A DNA stretch of 64,000 nucleotides, taken from assembly GCA_002103075.1 (NCBI GenBank), contig DABG01000018.1, positions 1-64,000 on the forward strand, read 5' to 3'. The notes under the pieces are model-generated. The model was not told where the DNA came from. It ran no database searches and was given only the letters and a program-made list of their open reading frames with translations. Position numbers and translations under genes: made by a program. The DNA comes from Candidatus Gastranaerophilales bacterium HUM_9. GTDB lineage: Bacteria; Cyanobacteriota; Vampirovibrionia; Gastranaerophilales; Gastranaerophilaceae. Positions within the stretch are counted from its first letter, which is position 1. Every line of letters starts with the position of its first letter. This document shows, piece after piece, positions 7,633 through 15,218 of this stretch.

Positions 7633-7675
7633 TTGTAATAAAAAATATTTTTTTGATATAATTGTACAAAAGGAG
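7633..7675 (+). promoter_or_regulatory. Promoter and ribosome binding site of thrB
   Basis: TTGTAA (7633-7638), an 18-bp spacer and TATAAT (7657-7662), with an extended TGA immediately before the -10. AAGGAG (7670-7675) lies 9 nt before the ATG at 7685, so the leader is only about 15 nt. Confidence 0.7.
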
Positions 7676-7684
7676 TTTATAGAG

Positions 7685-8626
7685 ATGAAAGTAAGCGTAA
7701 AAGTTCCTGCAACATCAGCAAATATTGGACCTGGATTTGATTGTATGGGAATGGCATTACCTATATATAATATAGTAACAATAGACGAAACAGTTTTACC
7801 TGGAACAGGTGTAGAAATAAATATCTTATCTGAACAAGAAGATGTTGACAAACTTATCATTGACCATATTCCACGTGATGAAAACAGTGTTGTTTATAAA
7901 GCTGTGGAACTTTTATACAATTCTATTGGACAAACTCCATCAGAATTAAAAATAAACATTCAAACATCAATCCCTGTAACTAGAGGATTAGGAAGCTCTG
8001 CTGCGGTTATTGTTGGTGCATTGATTGCAGCGAACAGACTTTTGGGCAATCCAGCTGATGAATCAGCATTGTTGTCGATTGCTACAGAGATTGAGGGTCA
8101 CCCTGATAACATTACACCTGCCATTGTTGGTGGATTAGTAATGTCATCACTAGAAAATGATGGAAGCATTGTTTATAGAAAACTTGATTGGCCTGATGAA
8201 TGGAATATAACAGTATGTATCCCTGATGTTGAATTAACGACAGAAGTTTCACGCTCAGTAATTCCTGAATGCGTACCATTAGAAGATGCTGTATTTAATG
8301 TAAAACGTATGGCAATGTTTATGACAGCTTTACAGACTAAAGATGCAGAATTAATGAAGTTGGCATTGAAAGATAAATTACATCAACCATATAGAGAAAA
8401 ATTGATTCCTGGATTAAAAGAATTAACAGAAGCATTTAAACACGAAGACGATGTATTAGGTTGTGTTATTAGTGGTGCAGGTTCATCTATGTTAATTATT
8501 TCAAAAAATAATGTTGTAGACAAAGTTACATCAACAACAATGGACATAATGGAAAACTTGAATGTTAAAGCTACAGTTAAAACAATGAAAATTGTCCAAG
8601 AAGGCGCAACTATTATTAGTGAATAA
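7685..8626 (+). CDS. thrB: Homoserine kinase
   Basis: Phosphorylates L-homoserine to O-phosphohomoserine in threonine synthesis (GHMP kinase family, cytosolic). The start at 7685 (MKVSVKVPATSANIGPGFDC) has a good ribosome binding site; the longer open frame upstream covers the promoter. GHMP motif 1 is PATSANIGPGFD (about 8-19). The ATP loop is PVTRGLGSSAAVIVG (about 99-113), and EGHPDNITPAIVGG follows (about 137-150). Motif 3 is GCVISGAGSSMLII near 260-273. At 313 aa it has family length. No other threonine gene is adjacent. Confidence 0.95.
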   Translation: MKVSVKVPATSANIGPGFDCMGMALPIYNIVTIDETVLPGTGVEINILSEQEDVDKLIIDHIPRDENSVVYKAVELLYNSIGQTPSELKINIQTSIPVTRGLGSSAAVIVGALIAANRLLGNPADESALLSIATEIEGHPDNITPAIVGGLVMSSLENDGSIVYRKLDWPDEWNITVCIPDVELTTEVSRSVIPECVPLEDAVFNVKRMAMFMTALQTKDAELMKLALKDKLHQPYREKLIPGLKELTEAFKHEDDVLGCVISGAGSSMLIISKNNVVDKVTSTTMDIMENLNVKATVKTMKIVQEGATIISE

Positions 8627-8635
8627 ATTTATTAT

Positions 8636-8850
8636 TGTTCGGGTTTAAGTATGTCGTAGCGAGGCTCAAACTTAGTAAGAGCCGTGACAATCCATAAACC
8701 AACGGTTCTGCAAACCCACACCGTCATTCAGAGCCAAGGGAGCAGAGGGCGAAATATTTTGAATTTAACAGAATTAGTTTAATTCAAAATATGCAGACCC
8801 GTTTAACGCGACCGTAGGAGTTAGCAAGCGTGGAATCCCTGCAAAGATTT
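8636..8850. repeat. Intergenic mosaic of repeat fragments
   Basis: No gene is visible. It contains pieces found in other gaps: ATCCATAAACCAACGGTTCTGCA, CCGTCATTCAGAGC and AGCAAGCGTGGAATCCCTGCA, plus a local AT-rich inverted repeat (ATATTTTGAATT...AATTCAAAATAT near 8753-8791). The repeat pieces carry the same orientation as those at 9480-9700. Confidence 0.6.
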
Positions 8851-8851
8851 A

Positions 8852-9274
8852 CTATTTATAACTACCGACTTTGCGTCCATATTTATCATAGTGGATAACT
8901 TGACCTGATGGAGTTGTGCGATAAGAACCTGTTTTTGTACCATATTTGTCATAAGTGGTTGTTGTACCGTTTGAATTTACTCGGTATGAACCAGTTTTTG
9001 TACCGTAACGGTCATACGAAGTATATCCTGTTGTGGTCTTTTTGTATGTTCCTGTTTTTGTGCCATATTTGTCGTAAGAAGTTGTTGTACCTGATGAATT
9101 CACACGATAAGAGCCTGTTTTTGCACCATATCTATCGTAACTTGTCGTTACAGAATTATTTACTCGATATGAGCCTGTCTTTTGACCGTATTGGTCGTAA
9201 GCGTTTATCGTTGAAGCAACTGCTATTGACGATAATAATGATAAAGATACGATTGCTGATAATAACTTTTTCAT
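8852..9274 (-). CDS. Secreted tandem-repeat protein (six YD-x-YG-x-KTGSYR units)
   Basis: A 140-aa exported protein with signal peptide MKKLLSAIVSLSLLSSIAVA. The mature part is almost entirely six repeats of about 18-21 aa with the core YD[KRQ]YGxKTG[ST]Y[RK], separated by Ser/Thr/Asn-rich linkers. It resembles short YD/RHS-like or secreted beta-repeat proteins, but I know no function. I choose ATG 9274 because AAAGGAG lies 6 nt upstream; in-frame codons further up lack a site. Regular Tyr/Gly spacing suggests a beta-solenoid or cell-surface binding function. It is flanked on both sides by repeat mosaics. Confidence 0.8.
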   Translation of the reverse strand: MKKLLSAIVSLSLLSSIAVASTINAYDQYGQKTGSYRVNNSVTTSYDRYGAKTGSYRVNSSGTTTSYDKYGTKTGTYKKTTTGYTSYDRYGTKTGSYRVNSNGTTTTYDKYGTKTGSYRTTPSGQVIHYDKYGRKVGSYK

Positions 9275-9414
9275 ATACACTCCTTTTATATATTTTCGCA
9301 TAAAACTTGAACTATTTTTATAGAATTGGAAACTTTGTAACTAATCTAATTATATAACGAAATTAGAGATATAATTGTTCAAAAATATTTTATGAAGTGT
9401 CGTCCTTAAGTTAA

Positions 9415-9705
9415 TTCAGGGCCCCTGCAAACACAATCCGTCATTGCGAACGATTGAACGGTATGCAATATATTAAGTGTGGCAATCCATAAACCAACAG
9501 TTCTGAATGTTCAGTGGGATTCTTCGGTCGTTGAACTCCCTCTGAATGACAGTCTGGGTGCGTCATTCAGAGCGTGTTGTAAATATTCTGTATCAAAAGC
9601 GTGGAATCCCTGCAAAGATATTTTAGAGACCCTGAACTAAATTCAGGGTGACAAACACTTTCCTTATTGTAAGCGTGGAATCCTTGCAAACACAATCAAA
9701 TTAAT
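9415..9705. repeat. Intergenic mosaic of hairpin repeat modules
   Basis: Includes a GTCATTGCGAACGATT ... TGTGGCAATCCA module (about 9441-9490), a GTCATTCAGAGCGTG ... AAGCGTGGAATCC module (about 9563-9611), and the hairpin ACCCTGAACTAAATTCAGGGTGAC (about 9630-9653). No open frame of convincing composition is present. Confidence 0.7.
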
Positions 9706-9717
9706 ACAAATAAGCAA

Positions 9718-10002
9718 CTATGCCAAACCAACATCTTCAGGTTTTCTTAGACCGTAGGCAACGAGGGCACGATTAGACAATTTGCGTTTGTTTATTGAGT
9801 AATCGTATTCAACGTGGCAGTTACCTAATTCATCTCTTGTAACTGTACCATTTATGTAACCTTTATAAACAAGTGCTGAAAGAATAATTTGATTAGGATC
9901 AAGAATACCCAAATCGTGTTTTAGGTCATAATAATCTTCAATTTCTTCCAACTCAAAAAGGTTTAAAATTTGTTTTTCTTTGTTACTTAAATCGTCAAAC
10001 AT
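9718..10002 (-). CDS. Hypothetical protein, 94 aa
   Basis: A small soluble protein (MFDDLSNKEKQILNLFELEE) with a predicted helical N-terminal half and a short beta-rich segment (GYINGTVTRDELGNCHVEYDYS). The N-terminus is weakly reminiscent of a winged-helix fold, but there is no clear family signature. GAGGAT precedes the ATG at 10002 by 6-7 nt, which supports translation. It stands alone between two repeat-rich gaps. Confidence 0.65.
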   Translation of the reverse strand: MFDDLSNKEKQILNLFELEEIEDYYDLKHDLGILDPNQIILSALVYKGYINGTVTRDELGNCHVEYDYSINKRKLSNRALVAYGLRKPEDVGLA

Positions 10003-10107
10003 ACTAAAATCCTCTAATCAAATATAAATTCCATTATTTTTTAATTTTTCTTGTTTATTAGACATTTATCAATATTTTTGTCACTATTCAAAGATTACAT
10101 AAAAACT

Positions 10108-10410
10108 TTATTCATTTTCTTCAATAAAAGCGTCCATATCAGAAACATTAAGTATAAACAGTTTTTTTATTTTAGCATTTGGGTCAAGCTTATTTACGAC
10201 ATTACGAAACCCTTTTTCAGCATCATCTTTATTTTGTATGGTTAATAATGTTGTACTAGGCAGATTAAAAGGGATATTACCTTTCACATAAAAAGCAGTA
10301 TGAAACATTGGATTTTCGTCACAAATTTTCTCTGCAGAGATATTAGATTGAGCTAAATCATAGGTCAAAATAGTAGTCGTCTCACCGAACATAAACTTTG
10401 CACTTTTCAT
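10108..10410 (-). CDS. Hypothetical protein, 100 aa
   Basis: Start MKSAKFMFGETTTILTYDLA at ATG 10410, chosen because AGGGG lies about 8 nt upstream. The open frame continues 33 codons further upstream but without a ribosome binding site and with unlikely composition. The protein is alpha/beta and soluble; the C-terminus is acidic (DMDAFIEENE). No family or motif recognised. Confidence 0.65.
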   Translation of the reverse strand: MKSAKFMFGETTTILTYDLAQSNISAEKICDENPMFHTAFYVKGNIPFNLPSTTLLTIQNKDDAEKGFRNVVNKLDPNAKIKKLFILNVSDMDAFIEENE

Positions 10411-10581
10411 AACATTAACCCCTTTTATTTTTGGTACAAAACATATTATAATACACGACCTACCCAGTTGTCTATTAGACACATGTCTATAATTTTTTGA
10501 AATTTTCAATTAAACAAGAATTTAATAGAATCAATTAATAAGTCTTTACCTTAATTATTCCATACTGATTGTATTTTTGTA

Positions 10582-10722
10582 TCAATTTTTGTTTATATAA
10601 TTTATAACATCTTGCCATTTATCAATCAGTTCCAATGCTTTCGACAAATCGTTATTATCTATTGGACGTTTTGAGCTCTCAAATTATCCGAAGATAAACT
10701 CAAAACCCTTTATCTTATTGCA
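10582..10722 (-). pseudogene. Possible decayed gene remnant
   Basis: On the minus strand a protein-like C-terminal tail (FESSKRPIDNNDLSKALELI, then DKWQDVINYINKN and a stop at 10582) follows an in-frame TAA at 10684-10686. Upstream, the same frame continues as KIKGFEFIFG. Amino-acid composition matches real genes here better than random intergenic sequence, but there is no start or ribosome binding site. It may be the end of an inactivated gene or chance. The rest of 10411-10750 shows nothing I can identify. Confidence 0.3.
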
Positions 10723-10754
10723 AAGAATTTATAAATTATTCCTATTTTTACTCT

Positions 10755-11375
10755 GTTGATAAATGTTCGCAGGGATTCCGAAACAAGTTCGGAATGACAT
10801 AAAATGTTTGTTTTTGTGTCATCCTGAATTTATTTCAGGATCCCCCTAAACATGCAGAATTGTTGGTTTATGGATTGCCACACTTACTAGATTACAAATT
10901 TTTCAATCGCTCACAATGACGGATTGTGTTTACAGGGATTCCACGCTTGCGATAAATAAATATACACAGCACGCTCTGAATGACGGTTCTTCGTAGGAAT
11001 TCCGAAACCGTCTTGGATTATGGTTGCAGAACCGTTGATTTATGGATTGCCACACTTACTAGATTACAATTTTTTTAATCGTTCGCAATGACGGATTGTG
11101 TTCGCAGGGATTCCACGCTTGCGTTACAAAATAATTACAGCACGCTCTGAATGACGGGTTAAAATTATCATGGACAGTAATGGAAACAAGTTCGGAATGA
11201 CATAAAATGTTTGTTTTTGGTGTCATCCTGAATTTATTTCAGGATCCCCCTAAACATGCAGAACCGTTGGATTATGGATTGCCACAAATTTGCGTTGCAA
11301 ATTTTCGCAATGACGGATTGTGTCCACAGGGATTCCGAAACAAGTTCGGAATGACGTTTTATACTTTATTTTGCG
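10755..11375. repeat. 620-bp mosaic of hairpin repeat modules
   Basis: Contains at least: GGATTCCGAAACAAGTTCGG hairpins at about 10774 and 11330; GTCATCCTGAATTTATTTCA hairpins at about 10817 and 11221; two ~60-bp GGATTGCCACACTTACTAGA...CGC/GCAATGACGG modules (about 10875 and 11050); and two CACGCTTGCG...CACGCTCTGAATGACG modules (about 10940 and 11110). Several blocks occur twice almost identically, showing internal duplication. Open frames here have repeat-derived translations and I do not call genes. Confidence 0.75.
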
Positions 11376-11416
11376 TCACACAGAACCTACAAATTTACAA
11401 ACAACAACATAAGAAT

Positions 11417-12520
11417 TTACTTCTTATTCCAAAAGCCCTTGAAGCCCTTAACCTTTTCTTTCTTTATCTCATTTATCCCTGTTGCGTTCCAACTAAACAC
11501 TTTGCTCTTTACTCTTTCCATCAAGTTCCATCTTGACAAGTCTTCCATTGTATTAAACGCTTTTTCATAATCGTTCTTTTTATCAACCATAGACAAGCAA
11601 GGTAATCCCAAGTCCTCTGCCAACAACTCAACCTTAGGGTCATAAGCCACTGCCAAAGTCTTAACCCCATACTTAGCTGAAACCAAGCAAGCATGATATC
11701 TCATTCCAATCAAGCAGTCATACTGAGAAATTCGCTCAATAATCTGTTTATTATTAAGACCATTAACCAACCTAACCTTGATACTCTTATCAACTGCTCT
11801 CAACTTATTAATAAACACCTGAGATATTCCTGTATCAACCTCATCTTGCAAACACAACAGCTCTATCTCTCTATCATAAAATCTTTTTCTAATCTGTTTA
11901 ATAATATTATCAAACAACTCATCTGTCAAAGTATCATACTTCCTAAGCTGTATCCCAATCTTAGATGTTCTTTCAGGGTTCTCAACCTCTAAACTATAAA
12001 CAGGGTCACAAACCAAGTTAGATTTTATCTTCCACTTATCTAAAAGTTTCTTACTCTTTTCATCTCTCACAGATACATATTTACACTTTTTTAAAACACT
12101 CTTAGTAATAAAATTAGCTAAAAACCCCTTTATAGGTCCAATTCCCTGTGCAAATATCATAACGTCTTTATTCAACATCAATGCAAATCTGATTATCATT
12201 GTATAAAACAACAAACTTCCATTACTAGTCACGTTCTGCAACAAGCTTCCACCACCAGATATCAAGACATCACATCTTGCAATCTCTCTCATAACGTGGT
12301 CATAAGAAAATGTCTGTATAGTATGCACTCCATAAGTGTCAAAAGTCTTTCTAGGGTTTGCCGTCATAACTGTAACATTACAATCCTTCAACTTGTCCAA
12401 CAAGATTCCTAATATAACCTCGTCACCAAAATTATCAAATCCATAATACCCAGATATCAAAACCTTTTTCCGTTTATCCTTCTTCTGAGTCTTACCCTGA
12501 CTTTGTCGTAAATTAACCAT
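11417..12520 (-). CDS. csaB: Polysaccharide pyruvyl transferase, CsaB family
   Basis: Predicted to transfer pyruvate as a ketal to a cell-surface polysaccharide; CsaB-type pyruvylation anchors S-layer (SLH-domain) proteins in several phyla, including Cyanobacteria. Visible motifs: N-terminal KVLISGYYGFDNFGDEVILG (in pieces, about 19-38), SGGGSLLQNVTSNGSLLFY (about 88-106), GIGPIKGF (about 126-133) and the C-terminal LIGMRYHACLVSAKYGV (about 269-285). I choose ATG 12520 (MVNLRQSQGKTQ), with AAGGG upstream, over an in-frame GTG seven codons earlier. The basic tail ends in KGFKGFWNKK. There is no SLH-domain protein in this window, so the substrate is not shown. Confidence 0.88.
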   Translation of the reverse strand: MVNLRQSQGKTQKKDKRKKVLISGYYGFDNFGDEVILGILLDKLKDCNVTVMTANPRKTFDTYGVHTIQTFSYDHVMREIARCDVLISGGGSLLQNVTSNGSLLFYTMIIRFALMLNKDVMIFAQGIGPIKGFLANFITKSVLKKCKYVSVRDEKSKKLLDKWKIKSNLVCDPVYSLEVENPERTSKIGIQLRKYDTLTDELFDNIIKQIRKRFYDREIELLCLQDEVDTGISQVFINKLRAVDKSIKVRLVNGLNNKQIIERISQYDCLIGMRYHACLVSAKYGVKTLAVAYDPKVELLAEDLGLPCLSMVDKKNDYEKAFNTMEDLSRWNLMERVKSKVFSWNATGINEIKKEKVKGFKGFWNKK

Positions 12521-12629
12521 ACAAACCCTTTTATTATTCACTTATATTTAAACTATTTTTAATACAGTTACTTTAGCAAGTACAAACCATAAAGTTATAT
12601 TGTTGTATTAATATAATCTCTACCAATTA

Positions 12630-13235
12630 CTATTTTACAGACTTAATCAATCTTTCTGCAGAAGAAGTAATCTCAGCCATATCAGACTTGCCACACAAGT
12701 CACGACCAATACCAACAACTCTTGCACCTGCTTCTAAATAGCTATTAACTTCTTCACACTTGATATTACCCATAGGCATAACATTCAAGAACGGCATCTG
12801 TCTTAAAATATCTTCGATATACTGAACACCACCCATAGCAGTTGTAGGGAATATCTTAATCAATGGTATACGTGCTTTCCAAGCATTGTATGCTTCACTT
12901 GCTGTTGTAGCACCTGCGATAAATGGAACGCCAATATTCTTTGATATCTTTACCATATTAAACTGAAAAATAGGTGATGAAAACATCTTTGCACCTGCTT
13001 CAAACGCTGCATTTGCTTGCCAAGTTGTTATTATACTACCTGCACAAACAACAGCTTTCTTCGATACTTCTGAAATAACATCATATATCTGTGAGTTAGA
13101 TACATTTATTTCTAAAATCTTTATACCACCCTTAATTAAAGCATCAGCAATCTCTTTCGCTCTTTCTGGGTCACTTTCCCTAATAATAGGATACACTTTT
13201 TCTTCTGATAATACTTGAATTAAATTTTTATTCAT
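12630..13235 (-). CDS. eda: Bifunctional KHG/KDPG aldolase
   Basis: Class I aldolase that cleaves 2-keto-3-deoxy-6-phosphogluconate (and 4-hydroxy-2-oxoglutarate) to pyruvate plus an aldehyde. At 201 aa it has family length. The TIM-barrel landmarks are present: KILEINVSN with the catalytic Glu (about 39-47), VCAGSIIT (about 63-70), the Schiff-base lysine in IKIFPTTAMGG (about 126-136) and the phosphate-binding MPMGNI (about 154-159). A ribosome binding site AAGGACAA lies before the ATG at 13235. It is divergent from the adenylate cyclase gene. No KDPG dehydratase (edd) is adjacent, so its pathway role is open. Confidence 0.9.
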   Translation of the reverse strand: MNKNLIQVLSEEKVYPIIRESDPERAKEIADALIKGGIKILEINVSNSQIYDVISEVSKKAVVCAGSIITTWQANAAFEAGAKMFSSPIFQFNMVKISKNIGVPFIAGATTASEAYNAWKARIPLIKIFPTTAMGGVQYIEDILRQMPFLNVMPMGNIKCEEVNSYLEAGARVVGIGRDLCGKSDMAEITSSAERLIKSVK

Positions 13236-13283
13236 AACTTGTCCTTTTTATGACATAATTATATCATAAATAAAGAGGTAAAT
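13236..13283. promoter_or_regulatory. Divergent promoter region (eda / adenylate cyclase)
   Basis: Only 48 bp separate the two divergent starts. On the minus strand TGATATAAT followed by AAGGACAA serves eda. On the plus strand an overlapping -10-like TATCAT and AGAGG before ATG 13284 serve the cyclase. The two -10 boxes overlap in opposite orientation, so the two transcripts probably compete. Confidence 0.5.
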
Positions 13284-15218
13284 ATGCGTTTTTTAAAATT
13301 TTTGTTTATTCTTATATCAATAGTACTACTTTTTGCTCTAAGTTACTGGGCTACAGACAATTTTATTGAGCCAAAAGCTTACAACTACATGATGAAAAAC
13401 TTTACTGCCATAAAATCAGGTAGTCCTGATATCGTACTTATTGTAATTGATGATAAATCTATCGGTAGACATAGATGGCCTTGGAAACGTAACCTCTACT
13501 GTAACATCTATGACTATTTTAGAGAATATACAAACGCAAAAGCTATCATTATGGACAGTGTAGTAACCTCTATTGATGATTACAAAACCGACCTCGAATA
13601 CTTTAACAGTATTAACAAAATGAATAACGCAATATCTGGACTGATTTTTATCCCTAAAGATTACACAAACAAAACCGAAGGAAATATTTTTGATAAAAAA
13701 ATACAAAACAAATACTCAATAAAAGCTCAAGACCTTCGTTCAAACCCAGATGATTACCAATATGGAAGTGCTTTGATATTTCCAAAAGAATACCTTAATG
13801 CCGTAAAAAGAGCTGGCACTGTATCAACTATAAAAGATGAAGACGGTTACACTCGTGTCGCAATAGACATGATTAAATACAAAAACGCATTTTACCCATC
13901 TATCGCATTAAAAACCTTCTCTTATTTAAACAACGATGAAAGCTATTTTATTACAGATAAAGAAATTATAGGTTACAACTCAAAAGTTAGAATACCTATT
14001 CTTAAAGATAACTCAGGAATGTATTCACTTCTAAGATTTTATAAACCTAACACCCATCACAACGGCTACACACACAAAACCTATTCAGCTGTTGACATAA
14101 TGGACTCTTATGATGAATTAAAAGCAGGTCAAAAACCACTAATCTCGCCATCAGAATTCGATAACAAAATTGTCTTCGTTGGTGCAAATGTAAAAGCTGC
14201 AGCATCTGGATTATCAGACGTAAAACGCTCTCCAATCTCAAACGACCATTCTGGGCTTGATATTCAAGCAACAACTCTTGATAACATTATGCACAACAAC
14301 TTTATGAAACCATTCTCTGCATGGCAAAACTTCGTCATAACAATCTTGCTTATGGCTCTAGCATTCTTCATAATTAAGAACCTTAATCTTTTTTATGCAG
14401 TATCAGGAGTATGTCTTGTAATTGCTATCTATATAGGAATTTCAGCGTTATTATTCCGTTATGGATATGCAATAAATATCCTAACACCAATCTCAATGGT
14501 AATAATAACAATGATTTTTGCCTACTCATACAGATATATAGTAGAAGATAAAAACAAAGAAAAAATCAAAACAGCTATGGGCAAGTACATCTCAGAAGAC
14601 ATTATGAGAAACGTAGTTAAAAACATTGATGAACTAAAACTCGGTGGCAAAAAAGCAAACGTAACAGTTTTATTCGCTGACATAAGAGGGTTTACCTCTA
14701 TGAGTGAAAAACTTTCAGCAGACGAAGTTAGCGTAATCCTAAACGAATATTTCACAGAAATAGAACCTATCGTTACAAAATATAATGGTGTAATAAACAA
14801 ATTTATTGGTGATGCTGTTATGGCAATCTTTGGCGCTCCAATCGAAGATAACAATCACCCTAAAAACGCTGTAAGATGTGCTTGTGAAATGCTCGCAAAA
14901 GTTGACGAACTACAGAAAAAATGGCTTAATGAAGGAAAACCTAAAATCGAAATAGGGATAGGTATAAATACAGGCGAAGCCTTCGTTGGAAATATTGGCT
15001 CTGAAAAAAGAATGGAATACACTGTTATTGGGGATATGGTAAACCTTGCTAGCAGAATTGAAGGCAACAACAAAATTTATAAAACAAACCTTTTGATAAG
15101 TAGTTCAACATTTGATTATGTTAGAGGTATAGTTGATACAATCAAGATTTCTAACGTAAAAATTCGTGGTAAAGAACACACACTAGATTTGTATGAGGTT
15201 ATTCGTTTAATTGGATAG
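13284..15218 (+). CDS. CHASE2-domain adenylate cyclase (class III), membrane bound
   Basis: Makes cAMP in response to an extracytoplasmic signal. Order: an N-terminal membrane helix (about 4-22), an extracytoplasmic CHASE2 sensor (about 30-340, beginning SPDIVLIVIDDKSIGRHRW), three closely spaced membrane helices (about 350-420) and a C-terminal class III cyclase domain (about 455-630). Catalytic residues are intact: the metal Asp in VTVLFADIRGFTSMSEKLS, Lys and metal Asp in INKFIGDAVMAIFGAP, the adenine-selecting Asp in TVIGDMVNLASR, and the transition-state Asn and Arg in NLASR. This pattern predicts ATP rather than GTP as substrate. It overlaps recG by 8 nt. No CRP-family receptor is seen in this window. 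Confidence 0.93.
   Translation: MRFLKFLFILISIVLLFALSYWATDNFIEPKAYNYMMKNFTAIKSGSPDIVLIVIDDKSIGRHRWPWKRNLYCNIYDYFREYTNAKAIIMDSVVTSIDDYKTDLEYFNSINKMNNAISGLIFIPKDYTNKTEGNIFDKKIQNKYSIKAQDLRSNPDDYQYGSALIFPKEYLNAVKRAGTVSTIKDEDGYTRVAIDMIKYKNAFYPSIALKTFSYLNNDESYFITDKEIIGYNSKVRIPILKDNSGMYSLLRFYKPNTHHNGYTHKTYSAVDIMDSYDELKAGQKPLISPSEFDNKIVFVGANVKAAASGLSDVKRSPISNDHSGLDIQATTLDNIMHNNFMKPFSAWQNFVITILLMALAFFIIKNLNLFYAVSGVCLVIAIYIGISALLFRYGYAINILTPISMVIITMIFAYSYRYIVEDKNKEKIKTAMGKYISEDIMRNVVKNIDELKLGGKKANVTVLFADIRGFTSMSEKLSADEVSVILNEYFTEIEPIVTKYNGVINKFIGDAVMAIFGAPIEDNNHPKNAVRCACEMLAKVDELQKKWLNEGKPKIEIGIGINTGEAFVGNIGSEKRMEYTVIGDMVNLASRIEGNNKIYKTNLLISSSTFDYVRGIVDTIKISNVKIRGKEHTLDLYEVIRLIG

Noticed and set aside
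11207..11536. 109-codon open frame running into the csaB 3' end
   Set aside because: Repeat-derived first half and antisense to csaB in the second half; no ribosome binding site.
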